Source: Polynucleobacter sp. MG-Unter2-18
Lineage (GTDB): Bacteria; Pseudomonadota; Gammaproteobacteria; Burkholderiales; Burkholderiaceae
Direction: 5' to 3'
Length of the DNA stretch: 64,000 nt
Assembly (NCBI RefSeq): GCF_018687675.1
Contig: NZ_CP061302.1
Coordinates: forward strand, 248,001-312,000
Shown in pieces: positions 46,813 through 56,504 of the stretch (position 1 is the first letter of the stretch; every line of letters starts with the position of its first letter). Both the position numbers and the translations under genes were made by a program. The notes under the pieces were generated by a model. That model searched no databases. It saw nothing but the letters and a program-made list of their open reading frames with translations, and was not told the origin of the DNA.

Positions 46813-48615
46813 ATGGTCATAAGCCGATGGATCGCCATGAGTAAGTCAGAGCTGTCTCTCCCTCTAATGCAATTGCTTAGCCAGCTTTGGGTTCATATCA
46901 GCCTGCGGCGACGAACGCAATTATTGTTGTTGCTACTCTTGATGCTGATCGTGTCCATTCTCGAAGTCTTTAGTATTGGTACCGTCTTGCCGTTTCTGGG
47001 AGTACTTACTTCTCCTGACTATATATACGATCATCCATTGGCTCAAGGCTTTATCACTATGCTTGGGATTCGTGAGGCAACAGATCTTTTGTTGCCAATG
47101 GCGGCTGTATTCATCATTGCTGCCGTGGCTGCAGGCGCCAGCCGGTTGTTCTTGTTGTGGGCAACGATGCGACTGTCTTATGCCATTGGAATCGATCTTG
47201 GTATTAGTATTTATCGAAAAACGCTTTATCAGTCATATAGTACCCACGTGGCGCGCAATAGTAGTGTGGTGATTCACGGTATTTCGGTCAAGGCGCCGAG
47301 CGTTACGTCTGAAGTCATTCAGCCGGTATTAATCATTCTCAGTTCAACATTCATGCTGAGCGTAATCATGTCGGGACTTTTTTATTTTGATCCAGCTGTC
47401 GCGCTCTTCGCTCTTACCGGTTTTGGTTGTATCTATGCGCTTGTGATAAGGGTGACGCGTAGACGATTATTGCGAGATAGCCAGGTGATTGCGTCAGAAG
47501 GCACAAAAGTCATTCGTGTCCTGCAAGAGGGAATGGGTGCCATACGCGATATTCTGATTGACGGATCGCAAGATGCCTATTGCCGTGCATATCAGGAGGC
47601 TAATCGTGCGCTTTGTCACGCGCAGGCGCGCCTCCGTTTTTTTGGGCAAAGCCCTCGCTTTGTTCTGGAGGCACTAGGGATGGTATTGATGGCTGTGCTC
47701 GCATACAACTTAGCTGTTCAGGAAAATGGTCTTATAACCGCATTGCCGATTCTGGGTGTGCTTGCTATGAGCGCCCAGCGCTTAATGCCAGTTGTGCAAC
47801 AGGCTTATGGAGCATGGGCATCGATTCAAGGTAGCAAGGCCTCCTTGGAGGACACTTTAGCTCTACTCAATCAGCGGATGCCGGATAACGCAGACAAGCC
47901 GGCCTCTCCACTACCTTTTGAACACTCCATTGTTTTGCGCGATGTATGCTTTCGGTACGATACGAGCGCTAATTGGGTGCTGAATGGCATTAATCTGACG
48001 ATTCAGAAGGGGCAGCGTGTTGGTTTTATTGGGACGACAGGAAGCGGAAAAAGCACCTTACTTGATATTGTTATGGCGCTGCTTGAGCCAAATAGTGGCA
48101 CCCTTGAAGTGGATGGCATTCCGGTGACAGCTGCCAATCAGCGAGCTTGGCAAGTGCATCTGGCACATGTTCCACAATCAATCTTTCTCTCAGATGGTAC
48201 TGTCGAGTCCAACATTGCTTTAGGCGTTCCACTGAGTGACATTGATGCACTGACTGTGCGCCATGCAGCTAAGCAGGCACGCATGGCTGAGGTAATTGAG
48301 TCCATGCCGATGCAGTATCAGACTGCAGTTGGGGAGCGCGGGGTTCGCCTTTCAGGCGGGCAACGACAGCGCATTGGCATTGCGAGGGCGCTGTATAAAA
48401 AAGCAGATGTTATTGTGCTCGATGAAGCAACCAGTGCACTAGACAACGAAACCGAGGCCGCGGTGATGGAGGAAATCGAGGGGCTGGACAAGCACCTCAC
48501 AGTCTTTATTATTGCGCATAGACTAACCACCCTTAAAAACTGCTCTCTGATTGTCTGTTTGATCGACGGCCGTATTGAAAAGACAGGTACTTATGAAGAT
48601 CTCGTACAGTCTTAA
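46813..48615 (+). CDS. ABC transporter with fused membrane and ATPase domains (PglK-like flippase)
   Basis: This 600-residue half-transporter has six membrane helices in residues 35-330 and a nucleotide-binding domain from about 370. Walker A is GTTGSGKST, the signature LSGGQRQRIG, and Walker B VIVLDEATSALD. Its topology and gene neighbourhood resemble PglK, which flips undecaprenyl-linked oligosaccharides; here it would export the nonulosonate-containing unit. An ATG at 46837 (MSKSELS) is an alternative start. Location in the leg operon supports glycan export over drug efflux, but the substrate is inferred. Confidence 0.8.
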   Translation: MVISRWIAMSKSELSLPLMQLLSQLWVHISLRRRTQLLLLLLLMLIVSILEVFSIGTVLPFLGVLTSPDYIYDHPLAQGFITMLGIREATDLLLPMAAVFIIAAVAAGASRLFLLWATMRLSYAIGIDLGISIYRKTLYQSYSTHVARNSSVVIHGISVKAPSVTSEVIQPVLIILSSTFMLSVIMSGLFYFDPAVALFALTGFGCIYALVIRVTRRRLLRDSQVIASEGTKVIRVLQEGMGAIRDILIDGSQDAYCRAYQEANRALCHAQARLRFFGQSPRFVLEALGMVLMAVLAYNLAVQENGLITALPILGVLAMSAQRLMPVVQQAYGAWASIQGSKASLEDTLALLNQRMPDNADKPASPLPFEHSIVLRDVCFRYDTSANWVLNGINLTIQKGQRVGFIGTTGSGKSTLLDIVMALLEPNSGTLEVDGIPVTAANQRAWQVHLAHVPQSIFLSDGTVESNIALGVPLSDIDALTVRHAAKQARMAEVIESMPMQYQTAVGERGVRLSGGQRQRIGIARALYKKADVIVLDEATSALDNETEAAVMEEIEGLDKHLTVFIIAHRLTTLKNCSLIVCLIDGRIEKTGTYEDLVQS

Positions 48616-48704
48616 GAAGTGATTATGAGTTTGTCCCTTGCGTTCAAGTGTGAGGCTTTGTCCCGAGGTTTAATCACCACTAACCTATCCGAGTATTTGA
48701 AAGA

Positions 48705-49700
48705 ATGAATATATTAATTACTGGTGCCGATGGTTTTATCGGCTCACACTTGACTGAAGCCCTAGTTCGTGCAGGCCATGCTGTTCGTGCTTTCACGCTC
48801 TACAACTCCTTTAATTCATGGGGTTGGCTTGATCACTGTGCCTCAGACGTCAAGGGGCATTTCGAAGTGTTCTCCGGTGATATTCGTGACCCATATGGCG
48901 TCAAGGCAGCGGTGGCGGGTTGCGATGTTGTCTTGCATCTAGCGGCACTGATTGCTATTCCGTACTCGTATCATTCGCCTGATACCTATATCGATACGAA
49001 CATCAAGGGTACATTGAATGTATTGCAGGCAGCGCGCGAGCTGGGGGTAAAGCGTTTGATTCATACCTCGACCAGCGAAGTGTATGGTACAGCGCGTTTC
49101 GTGCCGATTACGGAGGAGCATCCTCTCCAAGGCCAGTCACCTTATTCGGCAAGTAAGACTGGCGCAGATCAGCTAGCCTATTCCTTTTACGCTTCATTCG
49201 GCTTGCCGGTAGTGATCGCGCGTCCTTTCAATACGTATGGCCCACGGCAATCCGCTCGCGCCGTTATTCCAACCATCATTACGCAGATCGCAAGCGGAAA
49301 GCGCCAGATTGAGCTTGGCGCCGTGTCTCCTACACGCGATTTCAACTATGTTCAGGATACGGTCAGCGGTTTTATTGCAGCTATGAATTCAGAGCAAGGT
49401 TTGGGCGAGGTGGTTAACTTTGGAAGCAATTTCGAAATCTCGATTGGTGACACTGCAGCATTGATCGCTGAAGCCATGAATATTAAGATTGATATCGTGA
49501 CTGACGAAAATCGTCTGCGTCCGGGTACTTCGGAAGTCGAGCGCCTTTGGGCAGACAATACCAAGGCTCGTCAACTCTTCGGTTGGAGCCCTGCTTATGC
49601 GGGGCGTGAAGGTTTCAAGGAGGGGCTTGCTGAAACGGCCGAATGGTTTTGTCGTCCTGAAAACCTCCGGAAATACAAGGCCGATATTTACAATATATGA
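48705..49700 (+). CDS. legB: NDP-N-acetylglucosamine 4,6-dehydratase of legionaminic acid synthesis
   Basis: LegB makes the 4-keto-6-deoxy intermediate that starts the CMP-legionaminic acid path. In C. jejuni its substrate is GDP-GlcNAc. The 331-residue extended SDR begins MNILITGADGFIGSHLTEAL. It has HTSTSEVYGTARFVPITEEHP near residue 122 and SPYSASKTGADQLAYSF with Tyr-x3-Lys near 147. Its similarity and position immediately before legC set it apart from PseB 12 kb away. It starts 89 bases after the ABC gene and overlaps legC by four bases. Confidence 0.88.
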   Translation: MNILITGADGFIGSHLTEALVRAGHAVRAFTLYNSFNSWGWLDHCASDVKGHFEVFSGDIRDPYGVKAAVAGCDVVLHLAALIAIPYSYHSPDTYIDTNIKGTLNVLQAARELGVKRLIHTSTSEVYGTARFVPITEEHPLQGQSPYSASKTGADQLAYSFYASFGLPVVIARPFNTYGPRQSARAVIPTIITQIASGKRQIELGAVSPTRDFNYVQDTVSGFIAAMNSEQGLGEVVNFGSNFEISIGDTAALIAEAMNIKIDIVTDENRLRPGTSEVERLWADNTKARQLFGWSPAYAGREGFKEGLAETAEWFCRPENLRKYKADIYNI

Positions 49701-50881
49701 GTCTAGACAATTCTTCTCGCATTTCTGACGACCTGCCACAGCAGGTTGTCGCTGCACTGCGCGCTGTATGCGGTGAGAGTAGCGTTGCCTTGCATGCACC
49801 CCGCTTTAAGGGGAACGAGTGGAAATATCTCCGCGACTCTTTGGATTCGACCTTCGTATCTTCAGTCGGGGCTTATGTCGATCGATTTGAAGCTGACCTG
49901 GCTAAATACACCGGCGCCAAGCATGCCGTTGCTGTCGTTAATGGGACTGCAGCATTGCATGTGGCGTTGCTGCTTGCCGGTGTGCAACCGGGTGATGAGG
50001 TTCTGGTGCCGGCGCTGACATTTGTGGCAACTGCAAATGCAGTACGTTATTGCGACGCTACACCACACTTTGTTGACAGTAATGAGGCAACCCTAGGGAT
50101 TGATCCAGATTCCCTGCGTGACTGGTTGGGACGGATGACGGAGCAGCGCGAAGGTTTTTGCATCAACCGTGAAACCGGAAAAATTATTCGCGTTCTCTTG
50201 CCAATGCATACCTTTGGGCATCCGTGTGCTATGGATGCTTTACAAGCGGTAGCGAGTGATTTTGGATTGATCGTAGTCGAGGACGCCGCAGAGTCATTGG
50301 GAAGCTGGTATGGTGAACGTCATACTGGCACGATCGGTCGAATCGGGACTCTTAGCTTTAACGGCAACAAGATCATTACCACCGGCGGAGGCGGAGCTAT
50401 CCTGACGAACGATACTGCTCTTGCACGCCGGGCCAAGCACTTGACAACAACGGCAAAATTGCAGCACCGTTGGGAGTATGAGCATGACGAAGTCGGATTT
50501 AACTACCGCATGCCCAATCTCAATGCCGCACTTGGCTGTGCACAATTGGAGCTCATGCCGGAATTTTTGGCCTCCAAACGCCGTCTTTATCAGCGCTATC
50601 GGGAAGTATTTTCTGGTATCGCGGGTTTAAGGTTGGTGGGAGAGCCCGCGCATACTCAAAGTAATTTCTGGTTGCAAGCGCTCTTACTTGATCAAGTAGG
50701 GGCGGGTCAGCGCGATTCGATTTTAACTGCGACTAACGATGTCGGTTACATGACTCGACCGGCATGGCGCCTTTTGCATCAGATGATGCCTTATCGGAAT
50801 TGTCCGCGGGCATCATTGGCTGTTGCCGAATCATTAGTGCAGCGTTTAATCAACATTCCCAGCAGTGCGGATATCGCATGA
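49697..50881 (+). CDS. legC: PLP-dependent aminotransferase of legionaminic acid synthesis
   Basis: LegC aminates the 4-keto product of LegB to give the 4-amino sugar. The 394-residue DegT/DnrJ/EryC1 family enzyme has GTAALHVALLLAGVQPGDEVLVPALTFVATANAV near residue 78, VEDAAESLGSWY near 195 and the PLP lysine in SFNGNKIITTGGGGAI near 220. Compared with PseC it has an N-terminal extension of about 30 residues, as LegC proteins do. ATGA overlaps couple it to both neighbours. Confidence 0.88.
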   Translation: MSLDNSSRISDDLPQQVVAALRAVCGESSVALHAPRFKGNEWKYLRDSLDSTFVSSVGAYVDRFEADLAKYTGAKHAVAVVNGTAALHVALLLAGVQPGDEVLVPALTFVATANAVRYCDATPHFVDSNEATLGIDPDSLRDWLGRMTEQREGFCINRETGKIIRVLLPMHTFGHPCAMDALQAVASDFGLIVVEDAAESLGSWYGERHTGTIGRIGTLSFNGNKIITTGGGGAILTNDTALARRAKHLTTTAKLQHRWEYEHDEVGFNYRMPNLNAALGCAQLELMPEFLASKRRLYQRYREVFSGIAGLRLVGEPAHTQSNFWLQALLLDQVGAGQRDSILTATNDVGYMTRPAWRLLHQMMPYRNCPRASLAVAESLVQRLINIPSSADIA

Positions 50882-51495
50882 AGGCCTTATTGCTCATCGG
50901 TGGCGGAGGGCATTGTCGGTCCTGTATAGATGTCATCGAGTCCAGTCAGCATTATGTTGTTGGGGGTGTTGTGGAGCAGGAGGCTCAAGCAGGTGGGACC
51001 GTGCTTTCCTACCCGATACTGGGTAATGACGATGACTTGCCACAATTGCTAAAAAAATACCCTGCTGCATTGATAACAGTGGGGCAAATCAAAAGTGCGG
51101 AGAGTCGAATTCGTTTATTCGAGCGCTTAAAATTTTTGGGGGCAGAGTTGCCTAGTGTGATTTCTTCTCATGCTAATGTTTCGCGACATGCACTGGTAGC
51201 GGCCGGCTCGGTGGTCATGCATGGCACGATTCTAAATGCATCTGCATGGGTGGGCGAAAACTGTATTATCAATAGCCAGGCATTGATTGAGCATGACTGC
51301 GTGGTCGAGGCGCATTGCCATATTTCGACTGGAGCAAAACTCAATGGAAATGTGTATATAGAAACTGGCTGCCTTATCGGTAGCGGAGCCATAATACGAG
51401 AGGGGGTTCGCATTGGTGCCAACAGTCTTATCCAGGCTGGTTCAGTTGTCTTGTCAGATGTATTGGCTGGTACGGTTTATCGGGGGCAGGCATGA
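50878..51495 (+). CDS. legH: Sugar O/N-acetyltransferase, PglD-like hexapeptide family
   Basis: LegH acetylates the 4-amino group made by LegC, giving the NDP-diacetamido sugar. From the ATG at 50878 the protein is 205 residues. It has an N-terminal nucleotide-sugar-binding Rossmann-like part (LLLIGGGGHCRSCIDVIE) and a left-handed beta-helix of hexapeptide repeats from about 100 (ISSHANVSRHALVAAGSVVMHGTIL, ALIEHDCVVEAHCHIS). EHDC holds the acid-histidine pair used for catalysis in PglD. The frame extends upstream into legC, which is ignored. Confidence 0.86.
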   Translation: MKALLLIGGGGHCRSCIDVIESSQHYVVGGVVEQEAQAGGTVLSYPILGNDDDLPQLLKKYPAALITVGQIKSAESRIRLFERLKFLGAELPSVISSHANVSRHALVAAGSVVMHGTILNASAWVGENCIINSQALIEHDCVVEAHCHISTGAKLNGNVYIETGCLIGSGAIIREGVRIGANSLIQAGSVVLSDVLAGTVYRGQA

Positions 51496-52502
51496 GTAAC
51501 GGTAAGACATTGATCATCGCGGAAGCGGGCGTGAATCACAATGGCGACATCGAACTTGCGAAGCGTCTGATCGATGTGGCGGCTGATGCAGGTGCCGACA
51601 TCGTCAAGTTCCAAACCTTTTGCGCGGATCGCCTGGCGACAAAAAGTGCTACCAAAGCTGATTACCAGGTTGCCTCTACGGGTGCTAAAGAGTCGCAATA
51701 TGAAATGTTGCGCCGTCTTGAGCTCAGTTCGGCTGCACACGAAATACTGATGGAGCATTGTGCCAAGCGAAATATCGAGTTCTTTTCAACTGGCTTTGAT
51801 ATTGTTAGTGTTGATATGCTGGTTTCGCTTGGTATTCATCGTCTTAAAGTGCCATCTGGTGAGTTGACCAATCTTCCATATCTGCGTCACGTTGGGAGCT
51901 TGGGTTACCCTTTAATTCTCTCCACCGGCATGGCAACGTTGGGCGAGATAGAGGCGGCAATTGAGATCCTATTGAAGGCAGGCGTACTCCGGCAGGATAT
52001 TGTTGTACTTCACTGTAATACTGAATATCCGACGCCTATGTCCGATGTCAATCTACGTGCTATGCAAAGCATTCAGGTCGCATTCGGCGTCAAAGTTGGT
52101 TATTCGGACCACACCACGGGGATTGAGGTGTCGATTGCTGCTGTAAGCATGGGTGCCTGCATTATCGAGAAGCACTTTACGCTCGATCGAGCCTTGCCCG
52201 GTCCCGATCACCGCGCTAGTCTCGAGCCGGATGAGCTCAAATCTATGGTTCAGGCAATCCGTAATATTGAGCTTGCATTGGGTGATGGCATTAAGCGTCC
52301 GAGCGTCAGCGAGATGCACAATAAATCAATTGCTCGCAAGTCCATCGTTGCGGCGCGAGATATCCTTGCCGGCGAAGCTTTTAGCGCAGATAACCTTGCG
52401 GCAAAACGTCCTGGAACAGGCTTATCCCCGATGTGCTGGGACGAGGTGATAGGGCGTATAGCGCCACGTGATTTTGCGATTGACGAGTTGATCATATTGT
52501 GA
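51492..52502 (+). CDS. legI: Legionaminic acid synthase (NeuB family)
   Basis: LegI condenses phosphoenolpyruvate with 2,4-diacetamido-2,4,6-trideoxymannose to give legionaminic acid. The 336-residue protein has an N-terminal TIM barrel with AEAGVNHNGDIELAKRLIDVAADAGADIVKFQTF. It also has KVPSGELTNLPYLRHVG near 118, HCNTEYPTP near 178 and YSDHTTGIEVSIAA near 205, the NeuB metal and substrate residues. A C-terminal SAF/antifreeze domain follows from about 280 (ARDILAGEAFS). It could be named neuB, but the neighbours make Leg the likely product. Confidence 0.9.
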   Translation: MSNGKTLIIAEAGVNHNGDIELAKRLIDVAADAGADIVKFQTFCADRLATKSATKADYQVASTGAKESQYEMLRRLELSSAAHEILMEHCAKRNIEFFSTGFDIVSVDMLVSLGIHRLKVPSGELTNLPYLRHVGSLGYPLILSTGMATLGEIEAAIEILLKAGVLRQDIVVLHCNTEYPTPMSDVNLRAMQSIQVAFGVKVGYSDHTTGIEVSIAAVSMGACIIEKHFTLDRALPGPDHRASLEPDELKSMVQAIRNIELALGDGIKRPSVSEMHNKSIARKSIVAARDILAGEAFSADNLAAKRPGTGLSPMCWDEVIGRIAPRDFAIDELIIL

Positions 52503-53674
52503 AAAAAATCTGCGTCGTTACAGGCACACGTGCTGATTATGGTTTGCTCCGGTTTGTCATGGAAGGCATCCGCAATGCAAGCGATTTTCAGTTGCAGATT
52601 ATTGTCACCGGCATGCACTTGAGTCCTGATTTCGGTATGACTGCAGGCGAGATAGAGATCGATGGTTTTTATATCGATCAGCGGGTGGAAATGCTGATGA
52701 GCTCTGATACCCCTGTGGGTGTAAGTAAATCGATGGGTTTAGGGATGATCGGGTTTGCCGATGCCTATGCGCACTTGAAGCCCGATATGGTGGTCTTGCT
52801 TGGCGATCGCTTTGAGATTTTTGCAGCTGCATCGGCTGCTCTGGTGGCGCATATTCCTATAGCACATCTCCATGGTGGAGAAACTACGGAAGGGGCTTTT
52901 GATGAGGCCATCCGCCATTCGATCACCAAAATGTCGCACCTTCACTTTGTAGCTGCGGATGTTTATCGGAAGCGTGTCATCCAGCTTGGCGAGGACCCTC
53001 AACGTGTATTTACGGTTGGGGGGCTTGGCGTTGATAGTTTGAGTAAGGTCAAGCTTCTTGAGAGGGGCACCATCGAATCCGAGCTTGGTTTCAAGTTCGG
53101 GCGTCGCAACCTGCTGCTCACCTTTCATCCGGTGACGCTGGAGCCGGGGAGTGCCGGCAAGCAGATGCAGGAACTGTTGTTGGCGCTCGATAATCTTAAA
53201 GATACTCATGTCATTTTCACTATGCCCAACGCCGATCCAGACAGTCGAGTCTTATTCGAAATGGTAGCGGCCTATGTAAGGGATAGGTCGCATACCCGGG
53301 TCTACACTTCGCTGGGACAGCTCCGTTATCTGTCGGTTTTGGCGCAGGTTGATGCAGTCGTAGGCAACTCATCCAGCGGGCTGACTGAGGCACCAAGCTT
53401 TAAAAAAGGCACTGTCAATATCGGCGATCGTCAGCGAGGTCGCTTGCGCGCTGCGAGCGTGATTGACTGCGAGCCAACTTATGCATCTATTAGTCAAGCT
53501 TTAGAACACTTGTATTCGACCAGTTTCCAAGCATCTTTACCTAGTATCGTAAGTCCATACGGTACTGCGGGTGCGAGCGACAAGATTGTGCAAACTCTCA
53601 GAACCTATCCGATCAGCGGAACTCTCAAGAAAGTTTTCCACGATCTTCCGGAAGTTCTTCTAGGGAAGGTCTAA
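52499..53674 (+). CDS. legG: NDP-sugar hydrolysing 2-epimerase of legionaminic acid synthesis
   Basis: LegG releases the nucleotide and inverts C2 of the diacetamido sugar, making the substrate of LegI. The 391-residue GT-B-fold protein of the NeuC/WecB group has VTGTRADYGLLRFVM near residue 5, LGDRFEIFAAA near 100, HGGETTEGAFDEAIRHSITKMSHLHF near 125 and GNSSSGLTEAPSFKKGTVNIGDRQRGR near 280. It starts with GTG overlapping legI by four bases. Gene order legI-legG matches neuB2-neuC2 of C. jejuni. The start of ptmE shares one base with its stop. Confidence 0.88.
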   Translation: MKKICVVTGTRADYGLLRFVMEGIRNASDFQLQIIVTGMHLSPDFGMTAGEIEIDGFYIDQRVEMLMSSDTPVGVSKSMGLGMIGFADAYAHLKPDMVVLLGDRFEIFAAASAALVAHIPIAHLHGGETTEGAFDEAIRHSITKMSHLHFVAADVYRKRVIQLGEDPQRVFTVGGLGVDSLSKVKLLERGTIESELGFKFGRRNLLLTFHPVTLEPGSAGKQMQELLLALDNLKDTHVIFTMPNADPDSRVLFEMVAAYVRDRSHTRVYTSLGQLRYLSVLAQVDAVVGNSSSGLTEAPSFKKGTVNIGDRQRGRLRAASVIDCEPTYASISQALEHLYSTSFQASLPSIVSPYGTAGASDKIVQTLRTYPISGTLKKVFHDLPEVLLGKV

Positions 53675-54744
53675 TGGTGACTCTTGATGAAATATGGCGC
53701 AAGGCCATCCTACCAATAGATTCGACATTAAAGGATGCCATTCGCTGTCTAAACGACTCCTCGATGAAAATTGCCCTTGTTGTGAATGCGCAAGGCATTC
53801 TTGAGGGCACGATCTCCGATGGCGATATTCGCCGCGGCCTGCTTAAGGGGTTAGATCTTGGGAGTGCGATTGAGCGCATCATATACCGCAATGCGCTTGT
53901 AGTTCCTCCGTCATTCGGACGTGACATGGTGATACAGTTGATGCGCTCTAACCAGTTGCAGCAGATTCCGATAGTTGATGAGCAGCAACGTGTGGTGGGC
54001 CTGCATGTCTGGAGCCAGATCACTACGCCGCCTCCACGCGACAATCTCATGATTATTATGGCGGGCGGCAAGGGAACGCGGCTTATGCCGCATACCGAGA
54101 ACTGCCCAAAGCCGATGGTGCTGGTTGCCGGAAAGCCGATGCTTCAGCACATCATCGAGCGCAGCCAACAGGAGGGCTTCAATCACTTTATGCTGGCTAT
54201 CAACTATCTTGGCCACATGATTGAAGGGTATTTTGGTGACGGGTCCCAGTTTGGCGTCAAGATTGACTACCTGCGTGAGCAGACCTCTCTTGGTACGGTG
54301 GGCGCATTAACTTTGTTTGCGCAGAGGCCTGAAACCCCCTTTGTTGTCACAAATGGTGACGTTATCACCGATATTCGCTATGGCGAGCTACTTGATTTTC
54401 ATGTTCGTTATGATGCCACTGCAACTATGGCGGTCCGCGTCCATGAATGGCAGCATCCATTTGGTGTTGTCCAAATCAATGGTGTGGATATTGTCGGCTT
54501 CGAAGAGAAGCCGATTGCCCGAACTCATATCAATGCTGGGGTTTATGCATTGTCTCCGAATGCTCTAGAGTTTTTAGTTAACGGCGAGCATTGCGACATG
54601 CCGACGCTGTTTGAGCGAATCCAGGCAAAATCCTTGCGGACAGTTGCCTATCCCATGCATGAACCTTGGTTGGATGTCGGTAAGCCAGAGGATTTGAAGC
54701 TGGCCAGAGATCAGGGCGAAAAGTTGCAACGTGAGCAGGTTTGA
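53674..54744 (+). CDS. ptmE: CBS-domain sugar nucleotidyltransferase (PtmE type)
   Basis: In C. jejuni PtmE attaches GMP to glucosamine-1-phosphate, giving the GDP-linked route to legionaminic acid. The 356-residue protein has two CBS motifs at about residues 10-125 (RRGLLKGLDLGSAIERI and QIPIVDEQQRVVGLH) and a nucleotidyltransferase domain from about 128. That domain has MAGGKGTRLMPHTENCPKPMV and TNGDVITDIRYGELLDFH, with the metal Asp. This domain order is unusual among nucleotidyltransferases and strongly supports PtmE. Nucleotide choice cannot be read from sequence. Its end overlaps ptmF by 14 bases. Confidence 0.85.
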   Translation: MVTLDEIWRKAILPIDSTLKDAIRCLNDSSMKIALVVNAQGILEGTISDGDIRRGLLKGLDLGSAIERIIYRNALVVPPSFGRDMVIQLMRSNQLQQIPIVDEQQRVVGLHVWSQITTPPPRDNLMIIMAGGKGTRLMPHTENCPKPMVLVAGKPMLQHIIERSQQEGFNHFMLAINYLGHMIEGYFGDGSQFGVKIDYLREQTSLGTVGALTLFAQRPETPFVVTNGDVITDIRYGELLDFHVRYDATATMAVRVHEWQHPFGVVQINGVDIVGFEEKPIARTHINAGVYALSPNALEFLVNGEHCDMPTLFERIQAKSLRTVAYPMHEPWLDVGKPEDLKLARDQGEKLQREQV

Positions 54745-55762
54745 TACCTTGATTGATCGAATTCTGATCGTTGGTCTTGGTAGTATTGGCAAGCGCCATC
54801 TCGGGCTGGCCCGCGACCTATTTCCGGAAGCCGATATCCGCATCCTCAGGCATGAGAAGCATGATGATGTTCCTCCACATGCAAATGGCTGTTTCTCTAT
54901 GCTTGATGAGGCGCTGGCCTTCTCGCCGCAATTAGCTGTAATTGCTACCCCTGCACCCTTACATGTGGCAGTAGCAGAGGCACTAGCAATCGCTGGCTGC
55001 CATCTGCTTATCGAAAAACCTCTCGCAGATACCTGGCGTGCGGCCGTTCCGCTAGTCAAGCAGGCTAAAACGTGTAAGCAGATTTTTTTGCTGGGTTATA
55101 ACTTACGTTATTTGCCATCCATGCAGCGATTCCGACAGACGTACAACGATGGCATTATTGGCCGGGCTCTATCAGTGCGTTGCGAAATAGGACAGTATCT
55201 GCCGAGCTGGCGACCAACCAGCGACTATCGTAAATGTGTTTCTGCACGACACGAATTGGGTGGCGGTGTGTTGCTCGAGCTGAGTCATGAACTTGATTAC
55301 CTATGCTGGCTCTTCGGTGAAGCGGACTGGGTCAGGGCAACCCTCGCGAGGCAGAGCGATCTGGATATTGATGTCGAAGATACTGCCCATCTTATCCTGG
55401 GCTTTGGAGAGCGGAGCCACCCAATGATTGCCGCCCTCACTCTTGATTTTATCCGGCATGATACAACCCGCCAATGCACCATCATTGGTGAAACAGGCAG
55501 TCTGCGTTGGAATGCGATTAGCGGTAGTCTTGAGCATTACCCTGCTGGAGCATGTACTTGGCAGCCAGTTTTTATGCAGGCGCCGGAGAGTAATCAAAGC
55601 TATCAGGCTGAGTGGCAGCATATGGTTGCGTGCATCGCGGGAAAGGAACAGCCTTTGGTGACCGTGGATGACGGATTTCATATTTTAAAAATTATAGAGG
55701 CCGCACACCATTCATCTAGTGCTGCGGGAGCTCAAGTTTTAGTGAGCGATATTCAGGAATGA
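54731..55762 (+). CDS. ptmF: Gfo/Idh/MocA family oxidoreductase (PtmF type)
   Basis: The 343-residue protein has an N-terminal Rossmann domain (ILIVGLGSIGKRHLGLARD, then VIATPAPLHVAVAEALAIAGCHLLIEKPLA with the family EKP motif near 99). A C-terminal substrate domain follows, with HELGGGVLLELSHELDYLCWLFG near 175, where the histidine and aspartate fit Gfo/Idh catalysis. It occupies the place of Cj1330 in C. jejuni, where it supports legionaminic acid synthesis together with PtmA. Its precise reaction is not settled. The start is GTG inside ptmE. Confidence 0.82.
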   Translation: MSRFDTLIDRILIVGLGSIGKRHLGLARDLFPEADIRILRHEKHDDVPPHANGCFSMLDEALAFSPQLAVIATPAPLHVAVAEALAIAGCHLLIEKPLADTWRAAVPLVKQAKTCKQIFLLGYNLRYLPSMQRFRQTYNDGIIGRALSVRCEIGQYLPSWRPTSDYRKCVSARHELGGGVLLELSHELDYLCWLFGEADWVRATLARQSDLDIDVEDTAHLILGFGERSHPMIAALTLDFIRHDTTRQCTIIGETGSLRWNAISGSLEHYPAGACTWQPVFMQAPESNQSYQAEWQHMVACIAGKEQPLVTVDDGFHILKIIEAAHHSSSAAGAQVLVSDIQE

Positions 55763-55769
55763 TTCAAGC

Positions 55770-56504
55770 ATGAGTACAGTAGGCTTCATCTTTGCACGCG
55801 GGGGCTCCAAGGGCGTACCAGGTAAGAACATCCGATCCTTGGGCGGCAAACCACTGATTGCATGGTCGATAGAGCAGGCATTGGCAGTAGGTCGTATAGA
55901 GCGCGTCCTAGTTTCTACAGACTCTCTCGAGATTGCTGATGTTGCTCGCGCATATGGCGCTGAGGTGCCGTTCATGCGGCCTCCCCACCTCGCTCGAGAT
56001 GACAGTCCCGAGTGGCTGGCTTGGCGTCATGCACTTGAGTATTTGCGCAATCAGGAGGGGGTCTTACCCAAGACCATGGTTTCGATTCCGACCACTGCAC
56101 CTTTGCGATTGCCAATCGACCTTGAAAACTGCCTGGATGAATATGAGAAAGGTATCGCCGATGCTGTTGTTACCGTCACTGATGCACATCGCAGCCCATA
56201 TTTTAATATGGTTACCCGGCAAGCAGATAATCGCATCAACCTTGTAATGCCTCCTGCAGTGAGTATCAGCCGCCGTCAGGATACGCCTATTGTTTATGAT
56301 ATGACAACCGTGGCCTATGTGTTGAATGCCCATTTCGTCCTCCAGCATGCTGGCCTGTTTGAGGGGCGAGTACATGCCGTGCATGTTCCGGTCGAGCGTG
56401 CCCTTGATATTGATACGATGCTTGATTTTAGGATGGCCGACATGCTGATTGCAGAGCGTACAGCGGGTAATGCAAGTGGCGCCCGAAAAGGAGAAGTTAT
56501 ATGA
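55770..56504 (+). CDS. legF: CMP-legionaminic acid synthetase
   Basis: LegF (PtmB) activates legionaminic acid with CTP to CMP-Leg, the donor used by transferases. The 244-residue protein has the CMP-acid synthetase loop FARGGSKGVPGKNIRSLGGKPLIAWSI at the start, VSTDSLEIADVARAYGAEVPFMRP near 48, and SIPTTAPLRLPIDL near 105. The C-terminal region (DIDTMLDFRMADML) is typical. It is the counterpart of Cj1331. It overlaps ptmA by four bases. PseF, the pseudaminic counterpart, is at 63508. Confidence 0.88.
   Translation: MSTVGFIFARGGSKGVPGKNIRSLGGKPLIAWSIEQALAVGRIERVLVSTDSLEIADVARAYGAEVPFMRPPHLARDDSPEWLAWRHALEYLRNQEGVLPKTMVSIPTTAPLRLPIDLENCLDEYEKGIADAVVTVTDAHRSPYFNMVTRQADNRINLVMPPAVSISRRQDTPIVYDMTTVAYVLNAHFVLQHAGLFEGRVHAVHVPVERALDIDTMLDFRMADMLIAERTAGNASGARKGEVI

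Noticed and set aside
46813-48615. Multidrug exporter call for the ABC protein
   Set aside because: The domain layout alone would allow it, but placement inside a polysaccharide operon next to leg genes makes a PglK-like flippase more likely.
49389-49799. 136-codon minus-strand frame over the legB-legC junction
   Set aside because: Shadow of two well-supported genes; the translated product resembles no family.
53625-54071. 148-codon minus-strand frame in ptmE
   Set aside because: Antisense of the CBS domains, with arginine- and serine-rich composition and no plausible ribosome-binding site.
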